From Myxococcus stipitatus DSM 14675 (GTDB lineage: Bacteria > Myxococcota > Myxococcia > Myxococcales > Myxococcaceae): 64,000 nt of DNA. The translations under genes and the position numbers were made by a program. This document shows, in pieces, positions 7,612-19,055 of this stretch (position 1 is its first letter; the number at the start of each line of letters is the position of its first letter). The DNA is taken from contig NC_020126.1 of NCBI RefSeq assembly GCF_000331735.1, forward strand, positions 6,280,501-6,344,500, written 5' to 3'. The notes beneath the pieces are model-generated. The model did not search any database. It saw nothing but the letters and a program-made list of their open reading frames with translations, and was not told the origin of the DNA.

Positions 7612-8343
7612 TCAGTCCTGGTCGGACTCCAGCGACTCGCCGCTCAGCAGGCGGGAAGGATTGTCCCGAAGGAGGCGGACGTACGTCTCCTCCCCCACCC
7701 TCCCCCTGAGCTCGTCCAGGGAGCGGCGCACCCAGTCCCGGGCCCCCACCGGGCCGTGCAGGTCCGTGGCGGCCACCGCGTAGAGCCCCTCCTCCAGGAA
7801 GGCCCGGGCCAGCTTCTTGGCCGTGGGCCCATAGCGCCCGATGAGCGCCCCCACGTCGAGCTGCAGGTGGGCGCCCGTGCGGACGGCCTCGGCGGCGCGG
7901 CCCTTGCGCTCGAACTCCACGCAGCGCTCCGGGTGGGCGATGAGCGGCACCACGCCCTTCGTGCGGATGCGGAACAGGATGTCCGGAAGCGCGGGCACGG
8001 GCGCCGTGTAGGGCAGCTCCACCAGCGCGACCCGGCCCGCCCCCAGCATGCGCGCCGCGGGCGTCCCCAGGCCTCGCAGGAACGTGTCATCCAGCACGTT
8101 CTCCGCGTTGCGCCCCAAGGTCAGCGGGATTCGCTCCCGGGCCAGCGCTGCCCGGAGCTCCTCGAGCCGCGCCTCCACCACCTCCACGGCGGCGTACTCC
8201 GGCCGGGCATGGGGACTGGGCGCGATGGTGGAGAAGCCCAGGTCGACCAGGGCACGCGCCATCTCCAGCGCATCCTCGAGGGTGCGCGCGCCATCATCCA
8301 CGGCGGGCAGCAGGTGGCAGTGCAGGTCGATGAAGCCGCTCAC
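7612..8343 (-). CDS. CpsB/CapC-type PHP-family tyrosine phosphatase
   Basis: A 243-residue cytosolic protein of the polymerase and histidinol phosphatase (PHP) fold. The N-terminal metal motif FIDLHCHLLPAVDDGA (His8, His10) is the signature of CpsB/YwqE/Wzb-like Mn-dependent tyrosine phosphatases. Later motifs PSPHARPEY, VALVELPY, PLIAHPERCVEF and AVAATDLHGPVG supply the remaining metal ligands. These enzymes dephosphorylate BY-kinases that control capsule or exopolysaccharide export; no kinase gene lies in the window. The start ATG overlaps the stop of yacG (ATGA), indicating coupling. Confidence 0.9.
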   Translation of the reverse strand: MSGFIDLHCHLLPAVDDGARTLEDALEMARALVDLGFSTIAPSPHARPEYAAVEVVEARLEELRAALARERIPLTLGRNAENVLDDTFLRGLGTPAARMLGAGRVALVELPYTAPVPALPDILFRIRTKGVVPLIAHPERCVEFERKGRAAEAVRTGAHLQLDVGALIGRYGPTAKKLARAFLEEGLYAVAATDLHGPVGARDWVRRSLDELRGRVGEETYVRLLRDNPSRLLSGESLESDQD

Positions 8344-8549
8344 GCGTCCTCGCGCTGGCGGTCGGGGTGGCTGCCAGCGGGCAGCTCATCCTCCGTCTCG
8401 GCGGCCTGGCGGTCAGGCATCCGATACTCCTCTCCCAGCCACCGCCCCAGGTCCACCGCGCGGCAGCGGCGGGAGCAGAACGGGAAGGAGGAGTTCTCCG
8501 AGCGCGCGGGCGCTGGCTTCTTGCAGATGGGGCAGTGGGCGACACTCAT
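8340..8549 (-). CDS. yacG: DNA gyrase inhibitor YacG, zinc-binding
   Basis: A 69-residue protein with the YacG zinc knuckle: Cys6-x2-Cys9-x15-Cys25-x3-Cys29 (HCPICKKP, PFCSRRCRAVDLGRWL), then GEEYRMP, the family's C-terminal signature. YacG binds GyrB and blocks DNA binding by gyrase. It is hidden at the end of a very long minus-strand frame antisense to the kinase gene; the ATG at 8549 is the only start that gives a YacG-sized product. The stop overlaps the start of the PHP phosphatase gene. Confidence 0.93.
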   Translation of the reverse strand: MSVAHCPICKKPAPARSENSSFPFCSRRCRAVDLGRWLGEEYRMPDRQAAETEDELPAGSHPDRQREDA

Positions 8550-8633
8550 GATGGGCTGCGCATTAGATAAGCCTTGACGCTCTCGCGGGCCAGGACGTTT
8601 CGTGCCCGCGCGTCCAAGAGAGAGGTCGCCGCC

Positions 8634-9623
8634 ATGAAGGTCATCCGAATCACCGAGCCCGGCGGTCCCGAGGTCCTCGAGGAGGCCGACCGCCCCGAGC
8701 CCATGGCCGGCCCTGGTGAGCTGAAGGTGCGCGTGCGCGCCTCCGCCCTCAATCGCGCGGACCTGCTGCAGATTCGCGGGCACTACCCCGCCCCACTCGA
8801 CGCGCCCCCGGACATCCCCGGCCTGGAGTACGCGGGCGAGGTCGTGGCCGTCGGCCCCCGGACGCACCGCTTCAAGGTCGGCGACCGGGTGATGGGGCTC
8901 GTCGGCGGAGGGGCCTGGTCGGACGTGCTCGTCACGCACGAGCGCGAGGCGCTGCCCATCCCCGAGGGCATGGACTTCACCGACGCGGCGGCGCTCCCGG
9001 AGGTGTACCTCACCGCGTACGACGCGCTGGTGCTCCAGGGCGGCCTGAAGCCCGGCGAGACGGTGCTGGTGCACGCGGTGGCCAGCGGCGTGGGCTCGGC
9101 GGCGGCGCTCCTGTGCCAGGCCTCCGGGGCGCGGGTGGTGGGCACGGGGCGCAATGCGGCCAAGCTCGCGCGCGCCTCCGAATGGGGCGTGGCGCACACG
9201 GTGCTTTGTGAGTCCGCTCCTCCCCGGTTCGCGGACGCGGTGCGCGCGGCGACCGGGGGACGCGGCGCGGACCTGTGCCTGGACCTGGTGGGCGGTGACT
9301 ATGTGCCGGAGTCGATGCTGGCACTGACGTCCCGTGGACGGATGGTCCTGGTGGGCCTGGTCGCCGGAGCACGCACCGAGGTGAACCTGGGACTGCTGCT
9401 GACGCGGCGCCTGAGCGTGACGGGCACCGTGCTGCGCAGCCGCCCCCTCGAAGAGAAGATGGCCCTCACCCAGAGCGCCGAGCGCCACCTGCTCCCCCTG
9501 TTCCGCTCGGGCGCGCTGCGCCCCGTCGTCGACGCCGTCCTCCCCAAGGCCGAGCTGCGTCAGGGATTGGAGCGGATGGCTCGCAATGACCTGGTGGGAA
9601 AGCTGGTCGTCCGCTGGGAGTAG
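8634..9623 (+). CDS. NAD(P)H quinone oxidoreductase (MDR family, PIG3-like)
   Basis: A 329-residue zinc-independent medium-chain dehydrogenase/reductase. ATG 8634 starts the conserved MKVIRITEPGGPEVLE and is preceded by a purine-rich AGAGAGAGG; the upstream ATG at 8574 adds 20 unrelated residues. Motifs: the GroES-like domain with SALNRADLLQIRGHYP and GLEYAGEVVAVG, then a Rossmann domain with VHAVASGVGSAA and GADLCLDLVGGDY. The PIG3 type reduces quinones with NADPH. It is transcribed alone, divergent from yacG with 84 bp between. Confidence 0.9.
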   Translation: MKVIRITEPGGPEVLEEADRPEPMAGPGELKVRVRASALNRADLLQIRGHYPAPLDAPPDIPGLEYAGEVVAVGPRTHRFKVGDRVMGLVGGGAWSDVLVTHEREALPIPEGMDFTDAAALPEVYLTAYDALVLQGGLKPGETVLVHAVASGVGSAAALLCQASGARVVGTGRNAAKLARASEWGVAHTVLCESAPPRFADAVRAATGGRGADLCLDLVGGDYVPESMLALTSRGRMVLVGLVAGARTEVNLGLLLTRRLSVTGTVLRSRPLEEKMALTQSAERHLLPLFRSGALRPVVDAVLPKAELRQGLERMARNDLVGKLVVRWE

Positions 9624-9917
9624 AAGTACAGGCCGCGGGATGCGAGCGTTCTGTGTCCAACACAGACATGCCCTTGCGTTCACATAGGCAAGCAGCCTGT
9701 TCCGCTCAAGATTGGCAACGAAGGCTCTCTCTGGATAACCAGACCTCCCCTCAAGAGCCTTCACCGCTGGCGCCAGTCTCCGCGAACAGTGACGCAGTTG
9801 CGGCCACGTCCCTGTCGGCCAGCTCCATCCAGACTCGCTGAAACACGGCCCTTCCCCTTCGCGGAGGCTCTGGGCTGCTCGTGTTTGTCCGAGGCGCACG
9901 CCTCGACGAGAACGATC
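9624..9917. other. Intergenic region before the kinase operon, with one inverted repeat
   Basis: About 294 bp with no convincing gene. It should hold the promoter of the kinase-PEGA-DUF4215 operon. The only clear structure is TCTGTGT-CCA-ACACAGA at 9650-9666, a 7-bp dyad with a 3-nt spacer, which could be an operator; no T-run follows. A short open frame (9653-9841) has no ribosome site and no recognisable content. Confidence 0.4.
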
Positions 9918-12755
<2,838 letters not shown>

Positions 12756-12762
12756 GGCGCAC

Positions 12763-13782
12763 ATGAGCACCATTCAGAGACAGGGTTCGCGGGTGCCCGT
12801 GCTGACCGCGGTGGTGGTCGCGCTGTGGGCCTGCGTGGCGTCAGCGCAGCGCGTGGATGCGCCGCTGGAGGTGGGCGGCAATCGGCCCTGGGCCGTGGGC
12901 GTGCCTCGGGCGCGGCAACAGAAGGCGCAGGCCTACTTCTACGAAGGCAACGAGCGGCTGCGTGAGTCGGTCTTCGTGGACGCGGCCCGGAGCTACAAGC
13001 GCGCGCTCGAGCAGTGGAACCACCCGGCGATCCACTACAACCTGGCGCTGACGCTGATGAACCTCGACCAGCCCATCGAGGTCTACAAACACTTGCAGCA
13101 GGCGATGAGCCACGGAGCCGAGCCGCTCGACAGCGGCCGGTATGAGCATGCGCGCGCGTACAAGGCGCTCCTCGAGAAGCAGCTGGCCTGGGTGGATGTC
13201 CGGTGTGACGAGCAGGGAGCCATCGTGACGCTGAACGGGCAGCCCCTGTTCACGGCGCCCGGCAGGTACCAAGGACTCATCCGGCCCGGGCTTCACAGCA
13301 TCATCGCGTTCAAGGACGGATTCCTGCCCACGGAGAAGCGACAGCCGCTGATGCCGGGCGAGAAGACCGAGCTCAAGCTGGAGCTGTACACGGAAGACGA
13401 TGTCATCCGATATCATCGAAGGTGGCCGGCCTGGGTTCCGTGGACGGTGCTGGGCTCGGGCCTGGCGGTCGCGGGCGGCAGCGGTGCCTTGCATTGGAAG
13501 GCCCGTGAATCCTTCCGCGACTTCGACGCACGACTCCGCCCCCATGGGGCACGGCTGACGGGTGAAATGACCTCGTTGCGGAGGAGGGGCAACACACTCC
13601 AGGTCGGCGCCATCACCGGATACTCCGTGGGTGGAGCGGCGGTGGTGACGGGGGCCGTCCTCCTCTATCTCAATCGCCAGCGGGCCTATCGCATCAATAT
13701 CGAAGACAGTGCTCCCGCCGTGGTCGTCGCGCCCGCGGTCGGCACCTCATCCCACGGAATCGTGGGCATGGTTCGCTTCTAG
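12763..13782 (+). CDS. Exported TPR and PEGA-like protein
   Basis: A 339-residue protein with an N-terminal signal/anchor (VPVLTAVVVALWACVASAQ). Residues about 45-140 form TPR-like helices (AYFYEGNERLRESVFVDAAR, PAIHYNLALTLMNLDQP). A PEGA-like beta domain follows (VDVRCDEQGAIVTLNGQPLF, RPGLHSIIAFKDGFLPTEK), and two hydrophobic segments near the C-terminus (WVPWTVLGSGLAVAGGSGAL and GYSVGGAAVVTGAVLLYL) anchor it. PEGA modules are surface beta domains often linked to kinases in myxobacteria. It sits 7 nt after the STAND kinase gene with a GAGG ribosome site, so it is likely a partner in the same envelope pathway. Confidence 0.8.
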   Translation: MSTIQRQGSRVPVLTAVVVALWACVASAQRVDAPLEVGGNRPWAVGVPRARQQKAQAYFYEGNERLRESVFVDAARSYKRALEQWNHPAIHYNLALTLMNLDQPIEVYKHLQQAMSHGAEPLDSGRYEHARAYKALLEKQLAWVDVRCDEQGAIVTLNGQPLFTAPGRYQGLIRPGLHSIIAFKDGFLPTEKRQPLMPGEKTELKLELYTEDDVIRYHRRWPAWVPWTVLGSGLAVAGGSGALHWKARESFRDFDARLRPHGARLTGEMTSLRRRGNTLQVGAITGYSVGGAAVVTGAVLLYLNRQRAYRINIEDSAPAVVVAPAVGTSSHGIVGMVRF

Positions 13783-13792
13783 GAGACGCGGC

Positions 13793-15670
13793 ATGTATCG
13801 ATCCCCTTCGAGTCCAAGTCCCCTGTTCCTGCTCTGCGTCCTTGCGGTCCTCCCTCTCCTGAGCGCCTGCATGGGCTCCGAGAGCACCACTTGTGCGTCC
13901 GGACTCGTGTGTCCCGGCGGACAGAAGTGCTCGCCCAGCGGCGACAAGTGCCTCCTCTCGACCTGTGGAAACGGCATTGCCGAGCCCTCGGAGGAGTGTG
14001 ACGACGGCAACGACGTCAATGACGATGGCTGCACCATTGCTTGCGCCCTGGAGTCGTGCGGCGACGGGATGCTTCAGCCCCGGCTCAACGAGGTCTGCGA
14101 CGACGGGAACACCATCGATGGCGACGGGTGCAGCAAGAACTGTCGCTCAGCCGAGGTGTGTGGCAACGGAATCACAGACACCGCGAAAGACGAGGTCTGT
14201 GACGACGGAAACAAGGTCGCTGGAGATGGATGCAGTGCGGACTGCCGCTCGACGGAGCGCTGTGGAAACGGCATTCCCGAGCCCTCGCTCGGCGAGGAAT
14301 GCGACGACGGAAACCTGACGAACGGTGATGACTGCAGCACGAACTGCCGCTTCGAGGTCTGCGGCAATGGCGTCCTCGACAAGCGCAAGGGCGAGCGCTG
14401 TGACGACGGCAACGAGGAAGATGGGGACGGATGCAGCGCCAACTGCAAGTCCACCGAAACCTGCGGCAATGGCATCCTGGACACCAGCGCGGGCGAAGTC
14501 TGTGATGACGGAAGCCACGAGAACGGGGACGGATGCAGCGCGAATTGTCGCTCGGACGAGACGTGTGGAAACGGAGTACGCGATGAGGCTCGGCAGGAAG
14601 TCTGCGACGATGGCGATAGAGACGATGGGGATGGCTGTAGCGCGAACTGTGGGTCCACCGAAATCTGCGGCAATGGCATCAAGGACACCATCATGGGCGA
14701 AGTCTGTGATGATGGGAACAGGCGCGAAGGCGACGGATGCAGCTCCGACTGTCGAACGCTCGAGAAGTGCGGAGACAAAGTCCTTGATCGAGCCCGAGGT
14801 GAGGTCTGTGATGACGGCAATACCCAGAGCAATGACGGCTGTAGTGCGGACTGTCGTTCCGACGAGCGATGCGGAAACAGAATCATCGACGAGTCTGTCG
14901 GCGAGGTCTGTGACGACGGAAACACCCGAGGCAGGGATGGCTGCAGCTCGGACTGCCGCTCGACGGACGAATGTGGAAACCGCATCGTCGACTATGGAGA
15001 GGAATGCGACGACGGCAATAATGACAACACCGACAATTGCCTCGTGACCTGCATCCGCGCGGTCTGTGGAGACGGCATCGTCAACACCCACAGGACGCCC
15101 CCTGAAGCCTGCGATGACGGGAACACCAGCGGATGTGGTTCCTGCAACCACGACTGCACTCAGGACCAGCCCTTCGACAGGGCAAGAGGCTCCATCACGG
15201 TGGCGAACTCCATCGAGGATGGAGAGCTCGTCTCCGTCGGTGCGGGCATGACTCGCGTCTGGTTTGAGTTCGACACGAACAATGTCTCGCAACCCACCAC
15301 GACCCGGGTCAGCCTCCAGGGGCTGGACGGAGGCACTCCTGAAATCGCCGCGCGACTCCTGACCCGGATTCGTGACGTGTCCGCGCAGAACGTGCCAGGA
15401 CGACTGCCCGTCTTCGCGACCCAAGACCCTCCCAATGGGGGGACCATCGTGATTCAGGCCGAGGCACGTGGCGCCGCCGGCAATCAACTCATCCTCGAGT
15501 CCGTCGCCAACGAGGACTTCCAGGTGGAGAGCATGGACGGTGGCCACGGCCTCGACTGTCCCATCGGCATGGGCTGCACCGAGAATGAGGACTGCGCGCC
15601 GTTCCTTGCCATTCCGGGCCGCTGCCACATCCCCACCGGACAGCTCACAGGGCACTGCGTGGTCCCTTAG
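13793..15670 (+). CDS. DUF4215 Cys-rich repeat lipoprotein
   Basis: A 625-residue lipoprotein. ATG 13793 is preceded by TAGGAGA; the frame open from 13709 overlaps the previous gene and is not used. The signal peptide ends in LLSAC, placing the lipidated Cys near residue 24. About residues 59-460 hold twelve tandem DUF4215/Myxococcus Cys-rich repeats of 30-36 residues with the pattern CGNGIxDxxxGEVCDDGN..DGDGCSxxCR. The repeated Asp/Gly with paired Cys suggests calcium-binding, disulfide-stapled modules. A beta-rich C-terminal domain (about 470-625) follows. It is the third gene of the kinase operon, so it may be the cell-surface output or sensor of that system. Confidence 0.9.
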   Translation: MYRSPSSPSPLFLLCVLAVLPLLSACMGSESTTCASGLVCPGGQKCSPSGDKCLLSTCGNGIAEPSEECDDGNDVNDDGCTIACALESCGDGMLQPRLNEVCDDGNTIDGDGCSKNCRSAEVCGNGITDTAKDEVCDDGNKVAGDGCSADCRSTERCGNGIPEPSLGEECDDGNLTNGDDCSTNCRFEVCGNGVLDKRKGERCDDGNEEDGDGCSANCKSTETCGNGILDTSAGEVCDDGSHENGDGCSANCRSDETCGNGVRDEARQEVCDDGDRDDGDGCSANCGSTEICGNGIKDTIMGEVCDDGNRREGDGCSSDCRTLEKCGDKVLDRARGEVCDDGNTQSNDGCSADCRSDERCGNRIIDESVGEVCDDGNTRGRDGCSSDCRSTDECGNRIVDYGEECDDGNNDNTDNCLVTCIRAVCGDGIVNTHRTPPEACDDGNTSGCGSCNHDCTQDQPFDRARGSITVANSIEDGELVSVGAGMTRVWFEFDTNNVSQPTTTRVSLQGLDGGTPEIAARLLTRIRDVSAQNVPGRLPVFATQDPPNGGTIVIQAEARGAAGNQLILESVANEDFQVESMDGGHGLDCPIGMGCTENEDCAPFLAIPGRCHIPTGQLTGHCVVP

Positions 15671-15716
15671 CAACAGACAGTTGCACCGTCCGCCCACCTC
15701 CGTATCCTCCGCCGCC

Positions 15717-16754
15717 ATGGCCACCCACTTCGACCCCAGCGCCGCCGCACAGCCGGGTTCCGGCGTCTTCGGACTCCCCCACTCTCCCGACGAGGCGCAC
15801 GTCGTCCTCATCCCCGTCCCCTTCGAGGCCACCACCAGCTACGGCGGCGGCACGTCCGACGGCCCCGCCGCGGTCCTCGACGCCAGCCGCCAGGTGGACC
15901 TCTTCGACGTCGAGACCGGCCGCCCCTACGAGCGCGGCATCGCCATGCTCCCCGAGTCCCAGGAGCTTCGCGACTGGAACACCCGCGCCAAGGAGCGCGC
16001 CCAGGTCGTCATCGACGCGGGCGGCATCCACTCCGGCGAGGCGGAGCTCCTCGCGGCCGCCAAGGACGTCAACGTCCTCTGCGACCAGATGAACGACTAC
16101 GTCTACCGCACCGCCAAGCACTGGCTGGAGCAGGGCAAGCGCGTGGCCGCCGTCGGAGGAGACCACTCCATCTCCTTCGGCATCATCCGCGCCCACGCCG
16201 AGAAGTACCCCGGCCTCGGCGTGCTGCACCTGGATGCCCACGCCGACCTGCGCGTCGCCTACGAGGGCTTCACCTGGTCCCACGCCTCCATCATGTACAA
16301 CGTCGCCGAGCGCATCCCCGGCGTGAAGACGCTGGTCCAGGTCGGCCTGCGCGACATGAGCCAGGAAGAGCACCGCTACATCGAGGACTCGAAGGGCCGC
16401 GTTCACGGCTTCTTCGACGCCACCCTCCAGAACAACCGCTTCGACGGCATCCCCTGGAACCGCCAGGTCGATGAAATCGTCGCCCTGCTGCCCCAGCACG
16501 TCTACCTGTCGTTCGACATCGACGGCCTGGACCCCGTCCTCTGCCCCCACACCGGCACGCCCGTCCCCGGCGGCCTGTCCTTCCCCGAGGCCATCGCCCT
16601 GCTGTCCGGCGTGGCCCGCTCCGGCCGCACCATCGTCGGCTTCGACCTGACGGAAGTCGCCCCGGACCCCGAGGGTGGGGAGTGGGACGGCAACGTGGGT
16701 GCCCGCCTGCTCTACAAGATGATTGGCTGGATGCTGAAGTCCCAGAAGGCCTGA
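15717..16754 (+). CDS. Ureohydrolase (agmatinase/arginase family)
   Basis: A 345-residue enzyme of the Mn-dependent ureohydrolase fold. All metal-site motifs are present: GGDHS with His150, HLDAHADLR with Asp173, His175 and Asp177, and SFDIDGLDP with Asp267 and Asp269. TSYGGGTSDGPAAVLDASRQVDLFD is the agmatinase-like N-terminus. It would hydrolyse agmatine, arginine or a related guanidino compound to release urea; the substrate cannot be told from sequence, so no symbol is given (speB would be the agmatinase name). It lies 46 nt after the DUF4215 gene and is convergent with the response regulator at 16758. ATG 15717 is chosen by homology at the N-terminus. Confidence 0.88.
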   Translation: MATHFDPSAAAQPGSGVFGLPHSPDEAHVVLIPVPFEATTSYGGGTSDGPAAVLDASRQVDLFDVETGRPYERGIAMLPESQELRDWNTRAKERAQVVIDAGGIHSGEAELLAAAKDVNVLCDQMNDYVYRTAKHWLEQGKRVAAVGGDHSISFGIIRAHAEKYPGLGVLHLDAHADLRVAYEGFTWSHASIMYNVAERIPGVKTLVQVGLRDMSQEEHRYIEDSKGRVHGFFDATLQNNRFDGIPWNRQVDEIVALLPQHVYLSFDIDGLDPVLCPHTGTPVPGGLSFPEAIALLSGVARSGRTIVGFDLTEVAPDPEGGEWDGNVGARLLYKMIGWMLKSQKA

Positions 16755-16757
16755 GCC

Positions 16758-17393
16758 TCAGCTCACGCTTCCCTTCGTCAGCCGCAATCCGAACGGAGCC
16801 CCCCGAACCACCGGGGGCTCCACGGGCAGCGCCCCACCCTGCGGGCGCGCCAGCTCCGAGGCCACCCCGTCAAGGGACTCGAGCTGCGCCCGAAGCGCCT
16901 CCAACACCGAGCGGTCCACCGGGGCTCCCGCCTCCAACCGCCGCAGCTGTCGCCGCGCTTCCTCCAGCGGCCCCTGGAGCGCTCTCGCCGCCCACTGCCC
17001 CCACGGTGTCCCCGGGAGGTGCCCGGCCCCCTGGGCCGTCTTGGGCGCGTCGACCAGGGACTTGTGGATCAGCGCCTCGAAGTCCGTGATTTCAAAGGGC
17101 TTGTGCAGGAAGGCATCCGCCTCTGGCGCCCCCTGGGGCAGCACGGCGCTCAAGAGGATGACGGGCACGCCCTTGAGCTCCGCGTCGCGCTTGAGGCGGC
17201 GGCACAGCTCCACCCCGCTCAGCCGAGGCATCATGTGGTCCGTCACCACGAGGTGGGGCCGACACGCCCGAGCCATGGCCAAGGCCTCCTCCCCATCCCG
17301 CGCCTTCACCACTTCGTGGCCCAGGTCCTCCACCACATGGCTGAGGACTTCCAGCACCGCGGGCTCATCATCCGCGACCAGGACAAGACTCAT
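16758..17393 (-). CDS. Response regulator with coiled C-terminus
   Basis: A 211-residue protein from ATG 17393; the upstream in-frame sequence (to 17561) is not receiver-like. Residues 1-120 form a complete receiver: acidic pair Asp8/Asp9, phospho-acceptor Asp52 in VVTDHMMP, switch Ser82 and Lys98 in FLHKPFE. The remaining 90 residues are Ala/Glu/Arg-rich (LEEARRQLRRLEAGAP, RSVLEALRAQLESLDGVASEL) and probably helical, with no DNA-binding or enzyme domain. It may act by protein contact. It stops 3 nt from the convergent ureohydrolase gene and no kinase is adjacent on its strand. Confidence 0.88.
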   Translation of the reverse strand: MSLVLVADDEPAVLEVLSHVVEDLGHEVVKARDGEEALAMARACRPHLVVTDHMMPRLSGVELCRRLKRDAELKGVPVILLSAVLPQGAPEADAFLHKPFEITDFEALIHKSLVDAPKTAQGAGHLPGTPWGQWAARALQGPLEEARRQLRRLEAGAPVDRSVLEALRAQLESLDGVASELARPQGGALPVEPPVVRGAPFGLRLTKGSVS

Positions 17394-17636
17394 GCTTCCG
17401 CTCCTCCGCTCCGACGCGGCCCCCAAGCCACGCCGCCAGGACTTCGGCCTGCCCCTGGGATGCCGCCAAACTTCAGGGACCCGCCACCTCCCGGTGATGC
17501 AATCGTTCACGGACGTGAAGAGTGATCTATGAAAGGCAACGCAGCGCCTCCAGCGAATCATGGGAATGACGCCCGCTTCCCGACAGTCGGGCTGTCATTC
17601 CGTCAACAATCCGCCGAGGGTGCACGGAGGGCAGAC

Positions 17637-18980
17637 ATGAAGGCAGGAGTCATGAGGTGGGGGCTGGTGGTGGTGGCGATGCTGGTGTCCAGCGGAGCCC
17701 ACGCGGACCTGGCTCGGCGGCGCGACGCCGTCGTGGAGGTCGTCCAGAAGGTCTCCCCGGCCGTCGTCTACATCGGCACCGAACAGGAGGTGGAGTCGCG
17801 CTTCCGCCGCCGCTCCCCGCTGGAAGAGTTCTTCGGTGGCATGGGCAACGGGTCCGAGCGGCAGAAAATCGAGGGCCTGGGCAGCGGCGTCATCATCGAC
17901 CCGACCGGCATCATCGTCACCAATGACCACGTCATCCGGGGCGCGTCCGCCATTCACGTCGTGCTCGCGGATGGTCGCTCGTACGAGGCGGAGGTCATCG
18001 GCAGCGACGCGGGCAATGACGTGGCCGTCCTCAAGGTGGCCGCGAAGGAGGCGCTGCCCATCGCCAAGCTGGGCACCAGCTCCGACCTGATGATTGGCGA
18101 GACGGTGGTGGCCATCGGCAGCCCGTTCGGCCTGAGCAAGACGGTGACGGCGGGCGTGGTGTCCGCCACCGGGCGCACCTTCCGCGCGGACAATCGCGTG
18201 TACAACGACTTCGTCCAGACAGACGCGGCCATCAACCCGGGCAACTCCGGGGGGCCGCTGCTCAACGTGGATGGCGAAATCATCGGCATCAACACCGCCA
18301 TCTTCGGCGGCGGTGCCCAGGGCATCGGCTTCGCCATCCCCGCGGACAAGGTGCGCCGCATCGTCGACGAGCTCACCCGCTTCGGGAAGATGCGCCCGGC
18401 CTGGGTGGGCATCGACACGGTGGACCTCAAGCCGCGCGTGGCCCGGCAGCTGGGCTGGGACCGGGCCTATGGCGCGCTCGTGACCGCCGTGGAAGCGGGC
18501 AGCCCCGCCGCCCAGGCAGGCGTGCGGCGCGGAGACATCGTCGCGGAGCTGGGGGGCTCCCGCATCCAGGACGCCGAGGACTTCGACACCCGCGTGCGTG
18601 GCTACCCCGCCCGCTCCGCCTTCCCCCTCTCCCTCTTCCGGGAGGGCGACCTGCGCACCCTCCAGCTCACCCCGTCCGAGTTCCCCGTGCGAATGGTGGA
18701 GTCCCTCGCCTGGGACCGGCTGGGACTCAAAGTGAAGGACGCCCGGGTGGGGTTGGCCGTGTCGGGCATCCGGGCGGGCTCCGTGGCGGCGGAGGCGGGG
18801 TTGGATCCCGGCGATATCATTCTTCGAGTGAACAACCAGCCGGTGGGCACGGCCGAGGCCTTCAAGGAAGCGCTGCTCACGGCCCGGCGCGGCCGGAGTG
18901 TCCTGTTACTCGTGAGACGGGGCCGCTACGGCTACCACGTCACCCTGCCCTTCGAGCAGGACACCGGCCAAAGCCTGTAG
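17637..18980 (+). CDS. HtrA/DegQ-type periplasmic serine protease, two PDZ domains
   Basis: A 447-residue protease from ATG 17637, with GGAGG 8 nt upstream; the frame back to 17529 is not used. The signal peptide (GLVVVAMLVSSGAHA) directs it to the periplasm. The trypsin-like domain has the full triad: His98 (TNDHVI), Asp128 (NDVAVLKV) and Ser204 (NPGNSGGPL). Two PDZ domains follow (about 255-350 and 355-440), ending in a canonical LDPGDIILRVN loop. HtrA proteins degrade or refold damaged envelope proteins. A small dyad CCCGACAGTCGGG lies about 50 nt upstream and might be an operator. It is monocistronic and divergent from the response regulator at 16758. Confidence 0.93.
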   Translation: MKAGVMRWGLVVVAMLVSSGAHADLARRRDAVVEVVQKVSPAVVYIGTEQEVESRFRRRSPLEEFFGGMGNGSERQKIEGLGSGVIIDPTGIIVTNDHVIRGASAIHVVLADGRSYEAEVIGSDAGNDVAVLKVAAKEALPIAKLGTSSDLMIGETVVAIGSPFGLSKTVTAGVVSATGRTFRADNRVYNDFVQTDAAINPGNSGGPLLNVDGEIIGINTAIFGGGAQGIGFAIPADKVRRIVDELTRFGKMRPAWVGIDTVDLKPRVARQLGWDRAYGALVTAVEAGSPAAQAGVRRGDIVAELGGSRIQDAEDFDTRVRGYPARSAFPLSLFREGDLRTLQLTPSEFPVRMVESLAWDRLGLKVKDARVGLAVSGIRAGSVAAEAGLDPGDIILRVNNQPVGTAEAFKEALLTARRGRSVLLLVRRGRYGYHVTLPFEQDTGQSL

Positions 18981-19055
18981 CACGACGTATTCGAGGGGTG
19001 ACAACGGGTTCCTCGGATTTCAGAGGGGGCGCCTCTCGCACTAGCATGCGTGCCC

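Noticed and set aside
9653-9841. 62-residue frame in the intergenic region before the kinase
   Set aside because: No ribosome site and no recognisable or conserved pattern; the region more likely holds a promoter.
13960-15170. Regular repeats of about 100 bp that could suggest a CRISPR array or tandem DNA repeat
   Set aside because: The repeats are diverged at DNA level and in frame, explained by DUF4215 protein repeats; no direct identical repeats with unique spacers.
14147-15835. A 562-residue minus-strand frame opposite the DUF4215 gene
   Set aside because: Its repeats are the mirror of the Cys-rich repeats on the plus strand, which have a signal peptide and family match.
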